Shown: positions 29,275-38,536, numbered from the stretch's first letter. The stretch is DNA of 64,000 nucleotides from Rothia sp. ZJ932 (GCF_016924835.1 NZ_CP070480.1:1240001-1304000); one strand, 5' to 3'. The notes: generated by a model from the letters alone, not told the origin. Made by a program: numbers and translations.

Positions 29275-29811
29275 TTATTGCGCGGCATTGCGGTCACGCC
29301 TGATGCGTTCTTGTACCTCGGCGTTGGAACTAACGATAAATATTTTCTGTTTGGCAGAAAGCAGGGGGTGCTTTTTGATCCGTTTTTCAAGCAGAGAGTA
29401 AATAGCTGCCTCGTCTTCGGGTGATACATGGGTAAGGGGTTCGCTGAGAATCAACACATCGGTATCTTGAGCATAGGCGCGAGCAAGGTTCAGGCGCTGT
29501 GCCAGGCTCTCCTGTTCCCGCGCGTCTATCCCCTGCGTTTGAGATTCCTCTGCTTCACGTTCATCTAGGGCAACCAGCTGCCGTAACTCTGTTTTCTCGG
29601 CATCGTTCAGGGGCAGGGTGTCAATGAAATCTTCATCAGTGGACGCGGTGGCTTGCGCGTCAATCACCAGGATGCGAGTGCCCGGCTGATCCTGCTGGAG
29701 ACTGTAAGCTAGCGCCTGCGCGTACTGGTCGGCTGTCAGCGATTCATCGGCAGGGTTCTGATAAACCACCCGGTGGTGGGTCTGAAAAGGGGTGATACGG
29801 GGGTATTCCAT
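29275..29811 (-). CDS. Stand-alone ABC-like domain without ATPase motifs
   Basis: A soluble 178-residue protein that aligns by eye with the NBD of the adjacent half-transporter: RVVYQNPADESLTADQYAQA (14-33) resembles VVYINPRDFGMTAQDYAEA, and the ARAYAQDTDVLILSEPL stretch (110-126) resembles its ARALAQNTQILVLTEPL. There is no Walker A, the signature is reduced to SLAQR, and the Walker B acid is Ser. It cannot be an ATPase. A good AAAGGGAG ribosome site and uninterrupted frame argue that it is expressed. A regulatory or scaffold role in the exporter is inference; decay of a duplicated NBD is the alternative. Confidence 0.65.
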   Translation of the reverse strand: MEYPRITPFQTHHRVVYQNPADESLTADQYAQALAYSLQQDQPGTRILVIDAQATASTDEDFIDTLPLNDAEKTELRQLVALDEREAEESQTQGIDAREQESLAQRLNLARAYAQDTDVLILSEPLTHVSPEDEAAIYSLLEKRIKKHPLLSAKQKIFIVSSNAEVQERIRRDRNAAQ

Positions 29812-29935
29812 GGTTGTAGCTCCCTTTGTAACGGCGTGGAAAGTGTCGATTTCTTAGTTTAGAGCGAAATGAGCGGCTGATAGCGTCTCAGCGGTCAAAG
29901 GTTGAGGCATTGTGGGCGGTACAGTAGGTAACATC

Positions 29936-32533
29936 ATGAATATTCTTGAGTACCTCTCACCCAAACTGGCAAAAAACGAAAACCACTATTTTCGCGGGGA
30001 CTTCGCGTCGAACCCACTCAGTGGCGATGAAATCTACGAAAACTTTCTAGAGTGGATTGCCACTCGCGGCATGGAGCTCTACCCTGCCCAGGATGAAGCT
30101 GTACTCGAAATCGCCCAAGGTAATAACGTCATCCTGGCGACCCCCACCGGTTCGGGTAAATCCACCGTTGCTGTTGCGGCGCACTTCACCGGGTTAGCTA
30201 CGGGCCAGCGCTCTTACTACACTGCCCCCATCAAGGCTCTGGTCTCTGAGAAGTTCTTTGATTTAGTGGCGATTTTTGGCGCGGAGAATGTTGGCATGGT
30301 TACCGGTGACTCCTCCATTAACGCCGATGCACCGATTATCTGTTGCACCGCCGAAATTCTGGCAAACGTGGTCTTGCGCGAAGGCAAAGACGCCGATGTG
30401 TGCCAGGTTGTCATGGACGAGTTCCACTTCTACTCAGACCCCCAGCGCGGTTGGGCGTGGCAAGCGCCACTGCTTGATTTGCCGCAGGCACAGTTTCTGC
30501 TGATGAGCGCGACCCTCGGTGATACCAGTCGTTTCGAACGTGAAATGACCGAGCTTACCGGACGCCCCACCGCCCTAGTTACCTCCACCACGCGCCCGAT
30601 TCCCCTGCACTACTACTACTCCACCGACACCGTGCAAGAAACAGTCGAGGAGCTGGTCTCTACCCGGCAGACTCCTATTTACATTGTGCATTTCAGCCAG
30701 TTGCAGGCAATTGACGCCGCCACTGCCCTGCTCAGTATCTCTATTGCGTCCAAAGAAGATAAAGAGCGCATCAATGACTTGCTGGCAGATTTCAGATTCA
30801 TGCCGGGCTTCGGCAAAACCCTACAACGCCTGGTCAAAAATGGTATTGGCGTCCACCATGCCGGTATGTTGCCCAAGTACCGCCGCTTGGTCGAGCAGCT
30901 GGCGCAGGCTGGGCTACTCAAGGTTATCTGCGGTACCGACACCCTGGGTGTAGGTATTAACGTGCCTATTCGCACCGTGCTCATTACCGCTTTATCTAAG
31001 TTTGACGGCAACCGTACCCGCCGCCTCAAAGCCCGCGAGTTCCACCAGATTGCAGGACGCGCCGGACGCGCCGGTTTCGATACCGCAGGCACGGTGGTGG
31101 TACAGGCACCCGAGCACGATATCGAAAATGCCCGCCTCGAAGAAAAGGCACGCACCAAATTCGCGGGCGATGAGAAGAAAATGGCGCAGTCTTTGCGCGG
31201 CAAGAAAAAGAAACCTCCCCAGGGCTTTGTGGCATGGAGCGAAAAAACCTTCGACCAGTTGGTAGAAGCCAGCCCCGAACCACTGACGTCATCTTTCAAC
31301 GTTACCCACTCCATGTTGCTCAATATCTTGCAGCGCCAGGGCGACCCCTTTGAAGCTGCGCGACTGTTCTTGCAAAACAACCACGAGCCGCCAGCTAAAC
31401 AGCGTCAGCTCGTGCGCAAAGCCCTCGGCATTTACCGGGAGCTGTTGGCAGCAGGGGTTATCGAACGCTTAGCCGAACCCGATGAGTTTGGGGCGCGCGT
31501 CCGCCTCACCGTTGATTTGCAGGAGAACTTCGCCCTCAATCAGCCACTCTCACCCTTTGCGATGGCATCACTCTCGCTGCTTGATCCCGAGTCACCCAGC
31601 TATGCACTCGATGCGGTATCTGTGATCGAGGCAACCCTTGAAAAACCACGCCAGGTGCTCATGATGCAAGAGAAGAAAGCTAAGTCTGAAGCTCTTGCAG
31701 AAATGAAGGCTGAAGGCATGGAGTACAACGAGCGTATGAACGAGCTCGACAACATCACCTACGCCAAGCCCCTTGAAGACCTGCTGGAACAGGCATTTGA
31801 AACGTATTCATCGTCTGCGGCATGGGTGCGCGAGTTCGAGCTCTCCCCCAAGTCGGTGGTGCGCGATATGTACGAACGCGCCATGGGCTTCGGTGAATAC
31901 GTGCAGTATTATTCACTGGATCGCTCCGAGGGTATCTTGCTGCGTTATCTCTCTGATGCGTACAAGGCACTGCGTCAGACCGTGCCTCTCTCAGCTCTCA
32001 CCGATGAGCTGACCGATATCATCGAGTGGCTGGGCGAAATTATTCGCCAGACCGACTCCTCACTGGTTGATGAGTGGGAGGCGCTGGCATCGGGCAAGAA
32101 TTACCAGCCCAAGGAAGAAACCTTGGAGGAGCTGGTTGCTGAAAAGGCACCGTCCGTTCTTGATAATTCCCGCGCTTTCAAGGTGATGGTACGCAACGCC
32201 ATGTTCCGCCGCGTGGAACTGTTCGCTGATGAGCGCGATAAGGTTCTGGGCGAGATGGACGCCGAATCAGGCTGGGATGCTGACCGCTGGGCAGATGCTA
32301 TGGACGATTACTTCGACGAGTACGATGACGTATTCTTGGACGCGGACGCGCGCAGCCCGCGCCTACTCACCATCGACGATAAGGTCAGCGAGCACCCCGG
32401 CATCTGGAAGGTACGCCAGGTTATCTCAGACCCCGAGGACAACCACGACTGGGCAATCACCGCCGACATCGACCTGGACGCCTCCGAGAAGGCTGGTTCG
32501 CCGGTGGTGAAGGTCGTGAGTGTGGGTAGCTAA
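29936..32533 (+). CDS. Ski2-like DExH-box RNA helicase (DUF3516 type)
   Basis: An 865-residue superfamily 2 helicase. Motif I is TPTGSGKST (about 72-80), the DExH box is MDEFHFY, motif III SAT, and motif VI QIAGRAGRAG, the Ski2/Mtr4 form. The long C-terminal region after about residue 420 fits the DUF3516 extension of actinobacterial Ski2-like helicases. Probably acts in RNA metabolism; substrate unknown. The ATG at 29936 gives the expected MNILEYL N-terminus; an in-frame GTG at 29912 with GAGG upstream would add eight residues. Divergent from the ABC cluster. Confidence 0.88.
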   Translation: MNILEYLSPKLAKNENHYFRGDFASNPLSGDEIYENFLEWIATRGMELYPAQDEAVLEIAQGNNVILATPTGSGKSTVAVAAHFTGLATGQRSYYTAPIKALVSEKFFDLVAIFGAENVGMVTGDSSINADAPIICCTAEILANVVLREGKDADVCQVVMDEFHFYSDPQRGWAWQAPLLDLPQAQFLLMSATLGDTSRFEREMTELTGRPTALVTSTTRPIPLHYYYSTDTVQETVEELVSTRQTPIYIVHFSQLQAIDAATALLSISIASKEDKERINDLLADFRFMPGFGKTLQRLVKNGIGVHHAGMLPKYRRLVEQLAQAGLLKVICGTDTLGVGINVPIRTVLITALSKFDGNRTRRLKAREFHQIAGRAGRAGFDTAGTVVVQAPEHDIENARLEEKARTKFAGDEKKMAQSLRGKKKKPPQGFVAWSEKTFDQLVEASPEPLTSSFNVTHSMLLNILQRQGDPFEAARLFLQNNHEPPAKQRQLVRKALGIYRELLAAGVIERLAEPDEFGARVRLTVDLQENFALNQPLSPFAMASLSLLDPESPSYALDAVSVIEATLEKPRQVLMMQEKKAKSEALAEMKAEGMEYNERMNELDNITYAKPLEDLLEQAFETYSSSAAWVREFELSPKSVVRDMYERAMGFGEYVQYYSLDRSEGILLRYLSDAYKALRQTVPLSALTDELTDIIEWLGEIIRQTDSSLVDEWEALASGKNYQPKEETLEELVAEKAPSVLDNSRAFKVMVRNAMFRRVELFADERDKVLGEMDAESGWDADRWADAMDDYFDEYDDVFLDADARSPRLLTIDDKVSEHPGIWKVRQVISDPEDNHDWAITADIDLDASEKAGSPVVKVVSVGS

Positions 32534-32547
32534 CTTTTTCTAAACCC

Positions 32548-32609
32548 CGCGAGAGGACGGATGTACATCATTTCCCCGCCGAAATTTGATGCGCATCTGC
32601 ACTCTCGCG
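32548..32609. repeat. Inverted repeat with two nested palindromes after the helicase
   Basis: CGCGAGAG (32548-32555) faces CTCTCGCG (32602-32609). Between them lie the palindromes GATGTACATC (32560-32569) and GATGCGCATC (32588-32597), which resemble each other. It may be the helicase terminator or a pair of protein-binding sites; too long a loop for a classical terminator. Confidence 0.3.
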
Positions 32610-32623
32610 CTTGGTGCAAATTT

Positions 32624-33203
32624 TTAGCGGACGTTGAGCGCAATCAGCGCACAACATCCAGCCCATATAAGCGATGCGAAAGTTCCGACAATAAATTTTT
32701 CGGCTGCTAGGTGTCCAGATTTTATGTCAGGGTACCGAGCTAAACCTTTAATGGCTACGATGACTGCTAATAGGCTTGTTTGGCTGGTGACAAGAGCCAT
32801 AACAACAGCTAAACGTTCGAAAATTCCAATCAGCCTACCGCCGCCGTCCGCTTCACGATGAGGTTGAGGTTGAGGTTTTATAAAATCAGCTGTGAGCTGT
32901 AAAAACCCTACACGTCCCACCACCCGTTCTTCACCACCGGGGCTCTCTGCAGCAGTTGCCTTCAGCACCCCACATAGTGGGCAGCCGGGACTGAACCGCC
33001 CAGCGCGCCCACTATAACAGCCAAAGTTCTAGCTGCCCCTAGCTCCACTTCATTCAAAGACGGTACTAAAGCTGAGAAAAACAGGGTTACTAGCAGAAGC
33101 ACAATCATTATCCAGCTCTTAAACCCGTTGATATTATTCGAACGGTTCCACAGCAGCGAAAGACCAAGAGTAGCGCCAATGAAACCATCAGTACTATATA
33201 CAT
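32624..33203 (-). pseudogene. DUF3307-like membrane protein, frameshifted
   Basis: The ATG at 33203 abuts the SatD-like stop (TAGATG), but the frame closes after about 32 codons. A different frame then encodes membrane helices (GFIGATLGLSLLW, MIVLLLVTLFFSALVPSL), ends at TGA near 32967, and a third segment continues with IGIFERLAVVMALVTSQTSL and the KFIVGTFASLIWAG block. A one-base loss near the ATGGTTTC run (about 33185) and another in the GGGG run near 32970 would each explain a shift. The C-terminal block fits the DUF3307 proteins that accompany SatD. Real decay, phase variation or base-calling errors are all possible. Confidence 0.65.
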
Positions 33204-33791
33204 CTACTGATCTTCCTCTAAAAGCCCCGCAAGTTCTTTAATGATTCTGCGGCTTTCTTGCCATTTACCCTGCTTGAGTAATCTACTGACAGCAGACTGG
33301 TAAGTGCCGAGCTGCTCAGCGATAGCGGTTTGGGTTATACCCTCCTCATAGAGTTCGCCCACCTCTTGCCGGGAGTCGCTACGCTCTTCTTCTAAACCAA
33401 GAACAAGTTGCAGGCTTGCTTCAATCAGCCCCGCGTATTTACCGTCACTCTCATAAGCAACATGCCCCGAAGATTTCTTGGCACGCTCAACCGCTTCCCT
33501 AGCGTTAATATAAGCCTCGCCCTTGCCTTCGCGGGCGTTCTTGGACGTAGGTTCATCAATTGCGCCTTTGCCGATACCGATGTGCCAAAATCCCTGTCGA
33601 CTCAACAAAAGAGAGGTTGCTAAGAGCGCTTGAACATCATCGAAGACTGCCTGAGCTTCATCACCCGCAGTGCGCTGAAATGGCAACAGTGGCTTTCCAG
33701 TCTCAGATTTTCCTTCCCCCAGCTCTAGCAATAGGGGTATGGCGTTGGGGTTGTTTGATGAGTTTCTTTGGTCCACTGTCATAACAAACAA
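33204..33791 (-). CDS. SatD-family protein with C-terminal helix-turn-helix
   Basis: The 195 residues match the SatD family layout: an N-terminal strand FVMTVDQRNS, FQRTAGDEAQAVFDDV (about 39-54), WHIGIGKG (69-76) and GEAYINAREAVERAK (90-104), then a C-terminal HTH-like region ITQTAIAEQLGTYQSAVSRL. SatD was named from a streptococcal secretion and acid-tolerance locus; its molecular function is unsettled. The start is taken as TTG 33791 because the predicted first strand needs those residues; ATG 33782 is the alternative. Its usual membrane partner follows immediately but is frameshifted here. Confidence 0.7.
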   Translation of the reverse strand: MFVMTVDQRNSSNNPNAIPLLLELGEGKSETGKPLLPFQRTAGDEAQAVFDDVQALLATSLLLSRQGFWHIGIGKGAIDEPTSKNAREGKGEAYINAREAVERAKKSSGHVAYESDGKYAGLIEASLQLVLGLEEERSDSRQEVGELYEEGITQTAIAEQLGTYQSAVSRLLKQGKWQESRRIIKELAGLLEEDQ

Positions 33792-33890
33792 CTGATGCAG
33801 AACTGCCCTCTCGCGATTAAATAATCAGCACCCCGCCCAACACACAGGCGGTAGAGTGGTTTCTAACACTTTCATCTGTTAGGAGCCCCC

Positions 33891-35297
33891 ATGACTGCCC
33901 CTCACCTTGCTGGCGCTACCCTGCCCGCCCCCGCGCACTTGCCCGGCGCGTCCTACACTCTTGTCGGCTACGAAGTCACCGATCACTGGTTCACCGTGCC
34001 GCTGACCCACGGGCTGATTTTTGGTAAAGATAAGGACGCGGCAACCGAGCATCCGCTGGCGCACGAAACTATCACGGTGTTCGCCCGCGAAATCGTCAAT
34101 ACTGACAAAACCCTAGCACTACCGCCAGAAAAACGCCCCTACATGGTCTATCTACAGGGTGGACCGGGTTTTGGAAGCCCGCAACCGCTCAATGACGGCG
34201 GCTGGGTAGGTGAGCTGAGCAAAACCCACCGCCTGGTGCTGCTTGACCAGCGTGGCACCGGCAACTCAAGCCCGTTGAGCGTTAAAACCCTTACCGGTCG
34301 AGGAGACACTCAGGCACAGGCACTGTATGCCGAGCTTTTCCGCGCCGATTCGATTATTGCCGATGCTGAGGTCGTCCGGGACTTTCTGCTCAAAGATCGC
34401 AGCGATCAGCGATGGTCCACGATGGGGCAGTCCTTCGGTGGCTTTTTGACACTCAGCTATCTCAGTTTCGCACCGGAATCCCTCAAAGACTGCCGTATGA
34501 CCGCGGGTCTTGCACCCATCCGCACTCACGTTGATGACGTGTATCGCCACACATACGCACGCATGGCTGAGCGCAATAAAGAATTTTTTGAGTGGTACCC
34601 GCAGGATGCTGAACTTGCCACCCGCATTGCCGATCACCTGCGCAAGCACACGGAAATTCTGCCCACCGGTGAACAACTGACCCCGCATCGTTTTCAGATG
34701 TTTGGTCGTTACCTGGGCGGTAACTCCCGTGTACACGGGTTGCACTATGCGCTACAGTCAGCTTTCGCGGAAGGTGATGACCACCTTTCCGAGCAGTTTC
34801 TGCGAGCAGCCGGCGACATCACGAGTTTCTACGCCCAGCCGGTCTACGCCCTGTTGCACGAGGCTATCTACGCTGATGGGCAGGATTCCCCTTCCCCAGC
34901 ACCGACCAACTGGTCAGCGGCACGGGTTGCCAGCGAGTTACTCGAATTTGCCCCTGACGCCCAGCAATTACTCTTCACCGGTGAACATATTTTCCCCTGG
35001 TATTTCGATGAAGACCCTGCGCTGACTCCCCTGCACGATCTTGCCCACCTTTTAGCGGGCAAGGACGACTGGGGCAGGTTGTACGATCACGCCCAGCTGG
35101 CTGAAAACCAGGTGCCACTGGTAGCTGCCGCCTATGAACCGGATGTCTACGTCGACTATCAGCATTCCCTCAAAACCGCTGATTTTGTAGGCAATACACA
35201 GGTGTGGAGTTCTCCCACCCACCACCACGACGGTCTATCAGCTGATGGTGTGATGATTCTCCGCAGGCTAGAGAACCTCTTAGCTAACCTTTCCTAG
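33891..35297 (+). CDS. pip: Prolyl aminopeptidase-like alpha/beta hydrolase
   Basis: A 468-residue S33-family peptidase that probably removes N-terminal proline from peptides. The oxyanion motif GGPG is at 90-93, DQRGTGNSS at 119-127, and the nucleophile elbow GQSFGG places Ser181. C-terminal Asp and His (the region around THHHDG) complete the presumed triad. The length fits the large tricorn-like/proline iminopeptidase subgroup with an inserted cap domain. There is no signal peptide, so it is likely cytosolic. AGGAG lies close to the ATG. Confidence 0.88.
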   Translation: MTAPHLAGATLPAPAHLPGASYTLVGYEVTDHWFTVPLTHGLIFGKDKDAATEHPLAHETITVFAREIVNTDKTLALPPEKRPYMVYLQGGPGFGSPQPLNDGGWVGELSKTHRLVLLDQRGTGNSSPLSVKTLTGRGDTQAQALYAELFRADSIIADAEVVRDFLLKDRSDQRWSTMGQSFGGFLTLSYLSFAPESLKDCRMTAGLAPIRTHVDDVYRHTYARMAERNKEFFEWYPQDAELATRIADHLRKHTEILPTGEQLTPHRFQMFGRYLGGNSRVHGLHYALQSAFAEGDDHLSEQFLRAAGDITSFYAQPVYALLHEAIYADGQDSPSPAPTNWSAARVASELLEFAPDAQQLLFTGEHIFPWYFDEDPALTPLHDLAHLLAGKDDWGRLYDHAQLAENQVPLVAAAYEPDVYVDYQHSLKTADFVGNTQVWSSPTHHHDGLSADGVMILRRLENLLANLS

Positions 35298-35327
35298 ATT
35301 CATCGAGTAACATAGGGACATCTAGTC

Positions 35328-35362
35328 ACCGGCTATCTTCAGAGGGAAGGTTGATAGCCGGT
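35328..35362 (+). terminator. Hairpin after the prolyl aminopeptidase gene
   Basis: ACCGGCTATC (35328-35337) pairs with GATAGCCGGT (35353-35362), then GTTGTTCTT. It also argues against a TTG start at 35351 for the next gene. Confidence 0.7.
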
Positions 35363-35389
35363 GTTGTTCTTACCATGTCAGGGGAAAAT

Positions 35390-36664
35390 ATGGTGACCCG
35401 TTCGCAGTTTTTAGGGGGCGGTGCTTTAGCTATGCTGGCAACCGCTTTGAGCGCCTGCAGTGCTGAGGGCTCTGAACCTCATGCCTCTGAGCAGACGGGG
35501 CAGGGCGCGTCCGCCCCCTCACCCCTTCAGGAAATTGCCTCGCGCCTACTCATGGCAACCGAGCACGGTGTGGTCGCTGACGCGGTGACGCCCATCAACA
35601 CCAGGGTCAATGAGCTGATCGGTCAGCTGACAGCAGCCGGTGGCGGCACTCTCATTTTCCCGCCAGGTATTTATGCTGTTGATGCCAGCGGCATTGAACT
35701 GGGTAATCAGGTCACCATCATGGGCATGGGCGAGGCAACCCAATTTCTACCCGTGGGTGACTGGCATGAACCGGCGGGTGTCTTCCGCATTGGTTCGCCC
35801 ACCTCAGCCAACGCTGAGCCTGTCTACCGCACAGGTCTGTTTGACCTCAGTATCAAGGGCGGCGCTGACCCCAACGAACACATCGAACCGCGCGCCAACG
35901 TCATTGGCATCTACTACAACACCTACAACGGAGAAAGCCCGCTTGACCCCGATGCAGCCCACCGCATCGCAGGGCTTACGCTCTGGGACCTCGACACGGG
36001 CATAGTGCTCAAGGGCAAAGATGACCAGGGCATGACGGTAGAGCGCGTGCGCGGACGCCGTTTTCTCAACGCAGCCCTCATGGTCGGTGAAGAGGGCGTA
36101 ACCGGTGGAGCTGACAACATGTTCTCCATGATTGACCTCTCCTCAGCCAACCGCGGCATGGGCCAACGAGCGACGGTGGAGGTTTACGCGTCCAACACTT
36201 CTTGGTCGCAGGTGAAGGTCTGGTACTCTAAACGCCCCGTTGAGCTTGAGGGTGATTCCCCCAGCGGTGCAGGCTTCTTCGTTAAAGGCACCCGCAACAC
36301 TTTTAGCCAGTGCGACGCTCAAGATAACGGCGGGCACGGTTTCGTCATTAAGTGGGGCAATAACAGTTTCACGAACTGCGTGGCTGATTCTAATGGCTGG
36401 GCTGAGAATCTCTCTGGCAGTGCTAAAGCCGGTGAGGCGCACGGCTTCCACGTTTCTCAGGACGCGCCGGGTACCCAACTTATTGGGTGTATGGCTTTTG
36501 ATCGTCTGCCCGATTCTCCCGGTCAAGGTACGGGTTTCTGGGTACACGAGAAAAATACCAGTACCGTGCTCATCGGCAATGCCTACAACAACGTGGGTGA
36601 AAATGTGGTGGCGCGCGGGTTGCCGCGTGAGCACCTGCTGACTGTCAGCGGTAAGCAGAAATAA
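35390..36664 (+). CDS. Lipoprotein with right-handed beta-helix (pectate-lyase-like) repeats
   Basis: From the ATG at 35390 (AGGGGA five bases upstream) the 424-residue protein has a signal peptide ending in a lipobox, TALSAC with Cys23, so it should be anchored outside the membrane. An N-terminal GGGTLIFPPGIY segment is typical of pectate_lyase_3-type beta-helix proteins. Later repeated N-T-F/S-x-C turns such as NTFSQCDAQDNGGHG, NSFTNCVADSNG and GTQLIGCMAFD mark helix rungs. It may bind or cleave a polysaccharide; no catalytic residues were identified. Flanked by terminators, it is a single-gene unit. Confidence 0.75.
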   Translation: MVTRSQFLGGGALAMLATALSACSAEGSEPHASEQTGQGASAPSPLQEIASRLLMATEHGVVADAVTPINTRVNELIGQLTAAGGGTLIFPPGIYAVDASGIELGNQVTIMGMGEATQFLPVGDWHEPAGVFRIGSPTSANAEPVYRTGLFDLSIKGGADPNEHIEPRANVIGIYYNTYNGESPLDPDAAHRIAGLTLWDLDTGIVLKGKDDQGMTVERVRGRRFLNAALMVGEEGVTGGADNMFSMIDLSSANRGMGQRATVEVYASNTSWSQVKVWYSKRPVELEGDSPSGAGFFVKGTRNTFSQCDAQDNGGHGFVIKWGNNSFTNCVADSNGWAENLSGSAKAGEAHGFHVSQDAPGTQLIGCMAFDRLPDSPGQGTGFWVHEKNTSTVLIGNAYNNVGENVVARGLPREHLLTVSGKQK

Positions 36665-36682
36665 AAAATGAAAACAAAAAAG

Positions 36683-36715
36683 ATCCGCCCCTCTCTCGCA
36701 GAGAAAGGGGCGGAT
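36683..36715. terminator. Bidirectional terminator
   Basis: ATCCGCCCC (36683-36691) and GGGGCGGAT (36707-36715) with an inner TCTCT/AGAGA pair, flanked by a run of T downstream and of A upstream. It serves the convergent lipoprotein gene and ABC importer operon. Confidence 0.9.
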
Positions 36716-36718
36716 TTT

Positions 36719-38536
36719 TTATCGCTGTTTACGCACGCCTGCTAGGGCAACTGCCAACACCGAAATGAGAATCAAAGCCGAAGCGGGGGCTGCGGTAACC
36801 CAGGGTGCTCGCTCCACGTAGTCGATACCTTCTGACAGTAGCAAGCCCCATTCAGGTCGGGGCGGACGCGCGCCGAGACCCAGAAAGCCGAGGGCAGCAA
36901 GCGAGAGGGCAACGCCGGGCAGTCGCAGCATCCCGTGACGCAGCAGCGGACCAATCATCGCCGGAACAATGTGAAAGAGCCAGATCTCAAAGGGTTTAGC
37001 ACCAACCAGGGGTAGCCACCGAATATGCGCGGATGCTTTGGCTTCTTCGATCAGAGAGGCAGCGTGGCTGGCTAGGGGTGGCCAGGTCACCCACAGCACA
37101 GCCACGGTTGCACCGTAGATGGAAGGACCAGTCAGCGCCGCAATAATAACGCCGGCAAGAATAGGCGGGGTGGCGTTAGCGATTTCAATGGGTCCGCGTA
37201 CAGCTTCACCCAAGAAGGAAAGCAACGTGCCGATAATAATCGCCAGCAGAACGATAACAAAAGCCGGAATGAGTGTTTCGAGGGCGCCGTTAGCAACACG
37301 AGCCAACACATCGCGTCCGCTGGGATCAGCACCAAACGGCAGACCTAATGAGGGCACCTCAATACGCTCGTGACTACTGCTGTAAGCATCGCGGAACAAG
37401 CCGAAGAGCAGCATCAACACCAGCAAACCACCCGAGACGCAGGCGGTAATGATAGAGACCTTCGGGTTGTGTTTAGCTTCGGGAGGCGGTTGCAAAGAAC
37501 CAGCTGGCAAACGTCCGCCCGAGAGCAACAAACGCGCACCCGATGTTGCAGCCCCCAAACCCACCGCAATCAAAGCAATAAGCAAAATACCTGCCTGCAG
37601 CGCAGGAATATCCTGGGACTTAGCAGCGCCCAAGAGATAGCGACCAATACCGGGAATAGCGAAAACCTGCTCCACAGCAACAGCGCCCCCCAGCAAACCG
37701 ATGAAGACCAAGCCTACTTGGTCAATAATCGAGGTCAGTGCCCTGCGATAAACACCGCACAGAATTGTTCCCGGTCGAGCACCGGCAAGACGCCAGACCT
37801 GCACCCATCGCTCATCGGCGACACCTGAAATAGCATCTGCCATCAGACGACCCATGAGCCCCCCAGCGGGCAACCCCAAAGCTAAAGCAGGCAAGATGGC
37901 AGTATCAAGCCCCGTCCAACCGTAAGGTGGCAACCACTGTAGCTGAACGCCCACAATCACCAGCAGGGCGCTCGCTAGCAGAAACTCAGGCATCGCGGTT
38001 AAGGCAACGCCTACCGGGCCCGAACCCTTCTGCGGCTGGCCTTTGAGCACACGCAAGGACGCAGGAGTGATAAGGGCAATCAGGGTGCTAAAAGCAACGA
38101 CCAGGGCAAAAACTGTCAGGGTCAAAGAAACACCCAGAGCACCAAAAGCACCGGGGCCAACCTCACTGCCACTCACCCACGAATGCCCCAAATTACCTTG
38201 GAACACCTCTTTCCACCAGGTCAAGCTAACAGCCAGTGGACCGCGGTCAAGTCCCAACTGTTCACGCACGGCAGCCAGCGCCTCGGGTGATGGCTCAAGC
38301 TCTGCATAGCGGGCGCGCAAAATAGCAGCTGCCGGGTCAATGCGGGACATCCAGGGTAGCGCACCAGCAACCAAGAGCAGCACTACACCGCAAACTAACC
38401 GTGAAGCTAAAGCGATGAGGGCGCTACGGGGTATCCATCGCTTTTTGCCGGTCGGCGCGAGCTGTGCCGCTAAGGACGTACGGGGTTCGGTGGGTGTGGC
38501 TGACAACCTTTTACCTTTTCGATAGGTGGTAGGCAC
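36719..38536 (-). CDS. Fused DppB-DppC type ABC permease
   Basis: A 605-residue protein in which two binding-protein-dependent permease domains are joined. The first half carries a DppB-like ExxAxxxG-type loop at VWRLAGARPGTIL and the VFAIPGIGRYLL motif. The second half begins near residue 360 and contains GTDPSGRDV-like PFGADPSGRDVLARV plus the DppC-like SLAALGFLGLGARPP end. Normally these are separate genes (dppB, dppC or nikB, nikC, cntB, cntC). The start is a GTG at 38536. It is the last gene of a minus-strand operon: two ATPases, receptor, permease. Confidence 0.88.
   Translation of the reverse strand: MPTTYRKGKRLSATPTEPRTSLAAQLAPTGKKRWIPRSALIALASRLVCGVVLLLVAGALPWMSRIDPAAAILRARYAELEPSPEALAAVREQLGLDRGPLAVSLTWWKEVFQGNLGHSWVSGSEVGPGAFGALGVSLTLTVFALVVAFSTLIALITPASLRVLKGQPQKGSGPVGVALTAMPEFLLASALLVIVGVQLQWLPPYGWTGLDTAILPALALGLPAGGLMGRLMADAISGVADERWVQVWRLAGARPGTILCGVYRRALTSIIDQVGLVFIGLLGGAVAVEQVFAIPGIGRYLLGAAKSQDIPALQAGILLIALIAVGLGAATSGARLLLSGGRLPAGSLQPPPEAKHNPKVSIITACVSGGLLVLMLLFGLFRDAYSSSHERIEVPSLGLPFGADPSGRDVLARVANGALETLIPAFVIVLLAIIIGTLLSFLGEAVRGPIEIANATPPILAGVIIAALTGPSIYGATVAVLWVTWPPLASHAASLIEEAKASAHIRWLPLVGAKPFEIWLFHIVPAMIGPLLRHGMLRLPGVALSLAALGFLGLGARPPRPEWGLLLSEGIDYVERAPWVTAAPASALILISVLAVALAGVRKQR

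Noticed and set aside
33792-33890. Small gene between the SatD-like gene and the prolyl aminopeptidase
   Set aside because: Only short frames without ribosome sites; the region is a divergent promoter.
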